DNA of 64,000 bases from Albifimbria verrucaria (Eukaryota; Ascomycota; Sordariomycetes; Hypocreales; Stachybotryaceae): assembly GCA_020081605.1 (NCBI GenBank), contig JAHREC010000018.1:6386001-6450000 (forward strand). The letters are read 5' to 3'. Under the pieces are notes generated by a model, which did not search any database, was not told the DNA's origin, and saw nothing but the letters and a program-made list of their open reading frames with translations. A program made the translations under genes and the position numbers. Of the stretch, positions 60,022 to 64,000 are shown one piece after another. Position 1 is the first letter of the stretch. Each line of letters begins with the position of its first letter.

Positions 60022-63000
60022 ATGCAAAGCTTCGAAACTGAACCTATTGCTGTCATCGGATGTAACTGTCGTTTCCCTGGCGGTGCCTCTTCCCCTTCGA
60101 AGCTATGGGAACTACTGAAAGAGCCCAGGGATCTTGTGCAAGAGATTCCAGCCAGCAGGTTTAATTATAAGGGGTTCTATCACGAAAATGGTGAGAATCA
60201 TGGGGTGAGTCTGCTGGTTCAGCGAAAGTTCTTCAAATTGGTCTGCTTGGTTGGAGATAATAGCAAAAGGGACGTTGGTTCGATGGGCACAGCGACAATT
60301 GGTACATGCCTACGTGCTTATTGTTACCCTCACTGCCCTCAAAGCTCCCTGGTGCAAAGATTTTGATGATGCACATACGTGTAGCAGTCCAGCAGCTAAC
60401 TCCAGGCAGAGCACCAATGCCAAGCATGCCTATCTTCTCGAAGAAGATCATCGGGTCTTTGATCATAGTTTTTTGGTATCTCGCCAAAAGAAGCTGAAGG
60501 AATGGACCCACAGCAAAGACTCCTGCTTGAGACCGTCTATGAGGGCATTGAATCTGCAGGCTATTCAATGCAGCAGTTAAAGGGCTCAACCACGGCTGTT
60601 TATGTTGGTATGATGAACAGTGACTATACTCATCTGCTGTTCAGCGACCCGGAAAACATCCCGCTGTATACAGCCTCCGGAATTGCCCTGTCCATCTTAG
60701 CGAATCGAGTCTCCTACTTCTTTGACTGGCGGGGTCCATCAATGTCGATCGACACGGCATGTTCATCCAGCATGGTGGCATTGCACCAAGCAGTACAGGC
60801 TCTGAGGAGTTCTGAAGCAAAGATGGCTGTCGTGGCGGGCGTAAATCTACTCCTAGGGCCCGAAATGTTTATCGCAGAGTCGAAAGTACGTCATTGCTAT
60901 TTTATGGGGATATGACTTCTGGGATGGAATGCTAACACTTGATGGAAGCTACACATGCTTTCACCAACAGGAGGCTCGCGCATGTGGGACGCGAATGTGG
61001 ACGGGTATACTAGAGGAGAAGGCCTTGCAGCTGTTGTGCTGAAGCCGTTAAGCCAGGCTATTTCTGATAACGATCGCATTGAATGCATCATCCGTGAGAC
61101 AGGTGTGAATCAAGATGGTCGAACTCCAGGCATGTATCTCATCATCACTGCCCTACTGCTTGGTTCTTGCTGTCGCTAATCGTTCGTCGACTTTATGCTT
61201 AGGCCTAACTGTTCCCAGTGCGGAAGCCCAGGCGGATCTTATCAAGGCCACTTATAATAAGTGTGGATTAGATTTCAGAAAACCAGAAGACCGACCGCAA
61301 TACTTTGAAGCACATGGCACTGGCACTCCGGCAGGCGACCCTATAGAAGCAGAAGCCATCCAAAGAGTCTTCTTCGCGGAAAGTTCGGCCACCAATAACC
61401 CCGAAGTCGAAGACAAACTACTAGTTGGCTCGATAAAAACAGTAATCGGCCACCTCGAAGGAGCTGCAGGTCTTGCTGGTGTTCTCAAGGCTTCACTAGC
61501 ATTGCAGCATGGCTTGGTGCCGCCGAATCTGCATTTCAACCAGCTCAACCCCAGAATAAAGCCATTCTATGATAACTTGCTTGTACCTACAAGTGCCACT
61601 CCGTGGCCAGCTCTTCCACCAGGAGTTCCCCGTCGTGTATCCGTGAACAGCTTTGGATTTGGCGGCACCAATGGACACGCGATACTGGAGAGCTGGGGCC
61701 AACAACGTCCGATGCAATGTCGCGTCCATCAACAATCCACCACCCATACGATACTCGTGCAGAAGTTCAGTCTGCTGGACCTTTTGTGCTGTCAGCAAAC
61801 TCAGGCCAAGCCTTAGATTCTGCAGTAAAGGGATTGAGGGACCACCTCCAGAAGCATCCAGACGTCAGTCTTGTGGACCTTGCGTATACTCTATCACGTC
61901 GGTCAGAGTTTTCGTACCGGGTCGCATTTTCCGCAACCGACACATCCAAACTTGTACAGAAATTGTCTGAGAGTAAAGCCGCTGGAAGTTCTCGCGCTCT
62001 GACGACTCCTGAAACACTGCCACCACGGATTCTGGGCGTCTTCACCGGACAGGGTGCCCAGTGGCCGACCATGGGATGCGAATTGCTTGCGACATCTGCT
62101 GTCTTTCGCAAAAGCATAGATCTCATGCAATTATCTCTTAATGAGCTACCTGATGGCCCAAGCTGGACTTTGGCTGAGGAGCTCTCTGCACCTGGCAAGA
62201 CGTCTCGTGTGCATGAGGCTGCCATTTCACAACCTCTGTGTACCGCGATTCAGGTTGCCATGGTTGACATGCTTCGAAAAAGCGGAGTATTCTTTAGTGC
62301 AGTCGTGGGCCATTCCTCTGGAGAAATTGGCGCTGCCTACGCAGCTGGATATCTTGATGCCCGTGATGCTATTCGTATAGCATATTATCGAGGTATATAT
62401 GCCCATCTAGCCCAGGGTCCAGGGGCGAGCGAGGCAAAATGATGGCCGTTGGATTGTCTCTGGAGCAAGCCGAGACTTTCTGTAGTAGCTTTGCGGCTGG
62501 AAAGATATGTGTAGCGGCCAGCAACTCACCACTCAGCTGCACACTGGCAGGTGATGGTGATACCATTGATAAGGCGAAAGCATACCACGATGAACTGGGA
62601 ACCTTTGCTCGGCTTCTCAAGGTAGATACTGCATATCACTCACAACACATGCTCCCTTGTTCTAAGCCATATCTGGAATCCTTGCAAAAGTGCAACATCG
62701 CCATTAGTGATGGCCCCTCAATTGCGCCTGGTATTCCAGTGTGTACGGCTCCAACGGGCGTAGCCGCTCACTTGCTCGAGAAGGAGCGCTCTCGGGACAA
62801 TACTGGGTTGATAACATGTGCAAGCCAGTTTTGTTTTCTCAAGCGTTGCAAAGGGCCGTTACCGAGGAGCACTGCCATGATCTTGTGGTGGAGGTTGGCC
62901 CTCATCCCAGCTTGAAAGGGCCGTCATCTGAGACGATTAGGGCTTTGACAGGCAAAAACTTGCCTTACACAGGTACTCTCCATCGCGAAGTTGACGCTCT

Positions 63001-64000
63001 GGAAAGCTTTGGAGATGCTCTTGGCTTCGTGTGGAAAGGTTTTTGTGTCCAAAGCCACAATTAAATTTTGACGGTATCCGGAGCGTATTCAGTGCTCAAT
63101 CACCGCCACCAAAACTCCTCCACGACCTCCCTGCTTACTGTTGGGACCACGATCGAATCTTGTGGAAGGAGACCAGGAAATCCAAAGCATATCGCACCAG
63201 ATCTGAACCTCGCCATGAGCTACTTGGCTACCCTACCGTTTTAGGTGAGCTAGACAAGCGTCAGGTGCAGTGGAGACAGATCTTTAAGTTGAAGGAAATG
63301 CCCTGGGTACGTGGGCACGTATTTCAAGGAGAAGTGCTATTCCCAGCTACGGGTTTTATAGTAATGGCCTATGAGGCGGTATTGCGCCTTTTCGGAGAGA
63401 CGCAACCGCTATCCATGGTGGAACTACATGAACTTGACTTCGTTCGGGCAATGACTTTGGACGAAGAATCAGCTGGCACCGACGTAGCATTTCATATTCG
63501 GGTTGCCAAACGCTTCTCTACTTATGCTAACGCGGAGTTTGCATGCTACAGTGGCCCAATTGATGCTGATGAGCAGGAACTACAGTCTAGCGACAGGCTT
63601 CACTTCACTGGCCATGCTAAGCTAATCTTTGGTGAAGCTCGTCAGGACTCCCTTCCACCTCGACTGGAACCTCAACTCCCGATGGAGCAGCTTGACTTGA
63701 ATCGACTGTACCAGAGCTATTTCAGACGCGGCCTTGACTATTCGGGTGATTTTCGTCCCACAGCGGCCAAGCGGCGGCTTAACATGGCGACAGTGACTAC
63801 CGAATGCCCACAGACGTTGCCATCGCTCCAAATACATCCCGGAGCACTTGACGCCGCCTTTCACAGTCTCTTAGCTGCCTTTTCGTATCCAGAAGATGGG
63901 CGCCTGTGGGCTCCTTACCTTCCCACGCATATCAACCGCATCAGAATTAATACAATTGACTTCTACAATAATGACATTCGAAGCCAGGGGCCTACAGTAG
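60022..64000 (+). CDS. Highly reducing type I polyketide synthase 2 (KS-AT-DH..., partial at window edge)
   Basis: The ATG at 60,022 starts [20 protein letters not shown], the KS N-terminus. An intron (GTGAGT at about 60,204 to GGCAG at about 60,410) is followed by [17 protein letters not shown] and, after one missing [21 protein letters not shown]. The KS cysteine is in [13 protein letters not shown] and the histidines in [12 protein letters not shown] and [13 protein letters not shown]. Further introns are 60,886 to about 60,949 and 61,130-61,202 (GC donor). The AT has [14 protein letters not shown] and [16 protein letters not shown]. The DH begins near 63,210 with [13 protein letters not shown], the catalytic His in [16 protein letters not shown] and the Asp in [13 protein letters not shown]. 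Frame breaks near 60,470, 61,696, 62,434, 62,786 and 63,045 each need one base. The gene continues past 64,000, so ER, KR and ACP content is unknown. The nearby trans-ER suggests its own ER is absent or inactive. Confidence 0.9.

Overview
The window looks like nuclear DNA of a filamentous ascomycete (Pezizomycotina, probably Sordariomycetes; the class is inferred from the protease and cellulase types). Genes are broken by 45-75 nt introns with GTRNGT donors, CTAAC-like branch sites and CAG/TAG acceptors. Secreted enzymes carry fungal signal peptides, there are iterative highly reducing polyketide synthases, and one block is drained of G:C in the manner of repeat-induced point mutation (RIP). 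No tRNA, rRNA or CRISPR was seen.

Left third (1-12,100): a secreted GH78-type alpha-L-rhamnosidase-like enzyme, a secreted BNR/sialidase-fold protein, a secreted tyrosinase, a GXWXG/DUF4334 protein, a membrane-anchored-type SDR and a MetX-like alpha/beta hydrolase.

Middle (12,150-28,100): an accessory, relic-rich zone. A ~3.04 kb segment (12,156-15,190) holding a RidA-family gene with a TAG stop, an unrecognised coding stretch and an intact NmrA-like oxidoreductase recurs ~9.5 kb downstream (21,652-24,700) as a colinear copy with almost all G:C converted to A:T. Between the copies lie a truncated DEAH-box helicase relic, a second GC-rich NmrA-like gene and a truncated C2H2 zinc-finger relic. 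To the right are an unrecognised multi-exon minus-strand coding region and an intact PF04199 cyclase gene. A 113 bp piece of that cyclase gene also sits at the right end of the intact segment copy.

Right-centre (29,100-43,900): secreted degradative genes, all on the minus strand: a subtilisin (S8A), an AA9 lytic polysaccharide monooxygenase, a GH55 beta-1,3-glucanase, a small KEX2-processed six-cysteine beta/gamma-crystallin-like protein and a GH131 beta-glucanase. They fit digestion of plant or fungal wall material.

Right end (44,380-64,000 and beyond): a polyketide cluster with a Baeyer-Villiger-type flavin monooxygenase, an af380-like alpha/beta hydrolase (candidate acyl or polyketide transferase), HR-PKS 1 (KS-AT-DH-degenerate MT-ER-KR-ACP), an SDR with Arg in place of the catalytic Lys, a LovC-like trans-enoyl reductase, an SDR remnant and HR-PKS 2 (KS-AT-DH, cut by the window edge). 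The layout resembles dual-PKS systems in which two chains are made separately and one is esterified onto a scaffold. This joint role is inference.

A feature of the whole window: otherwise convincing genes contain over 30 single-base frame breaks, nearly all restored by one extra base in a homopolymer run. I read these as base-calling deletions rather than decay, so the enzymes are annotated as whole genes across the breaks.
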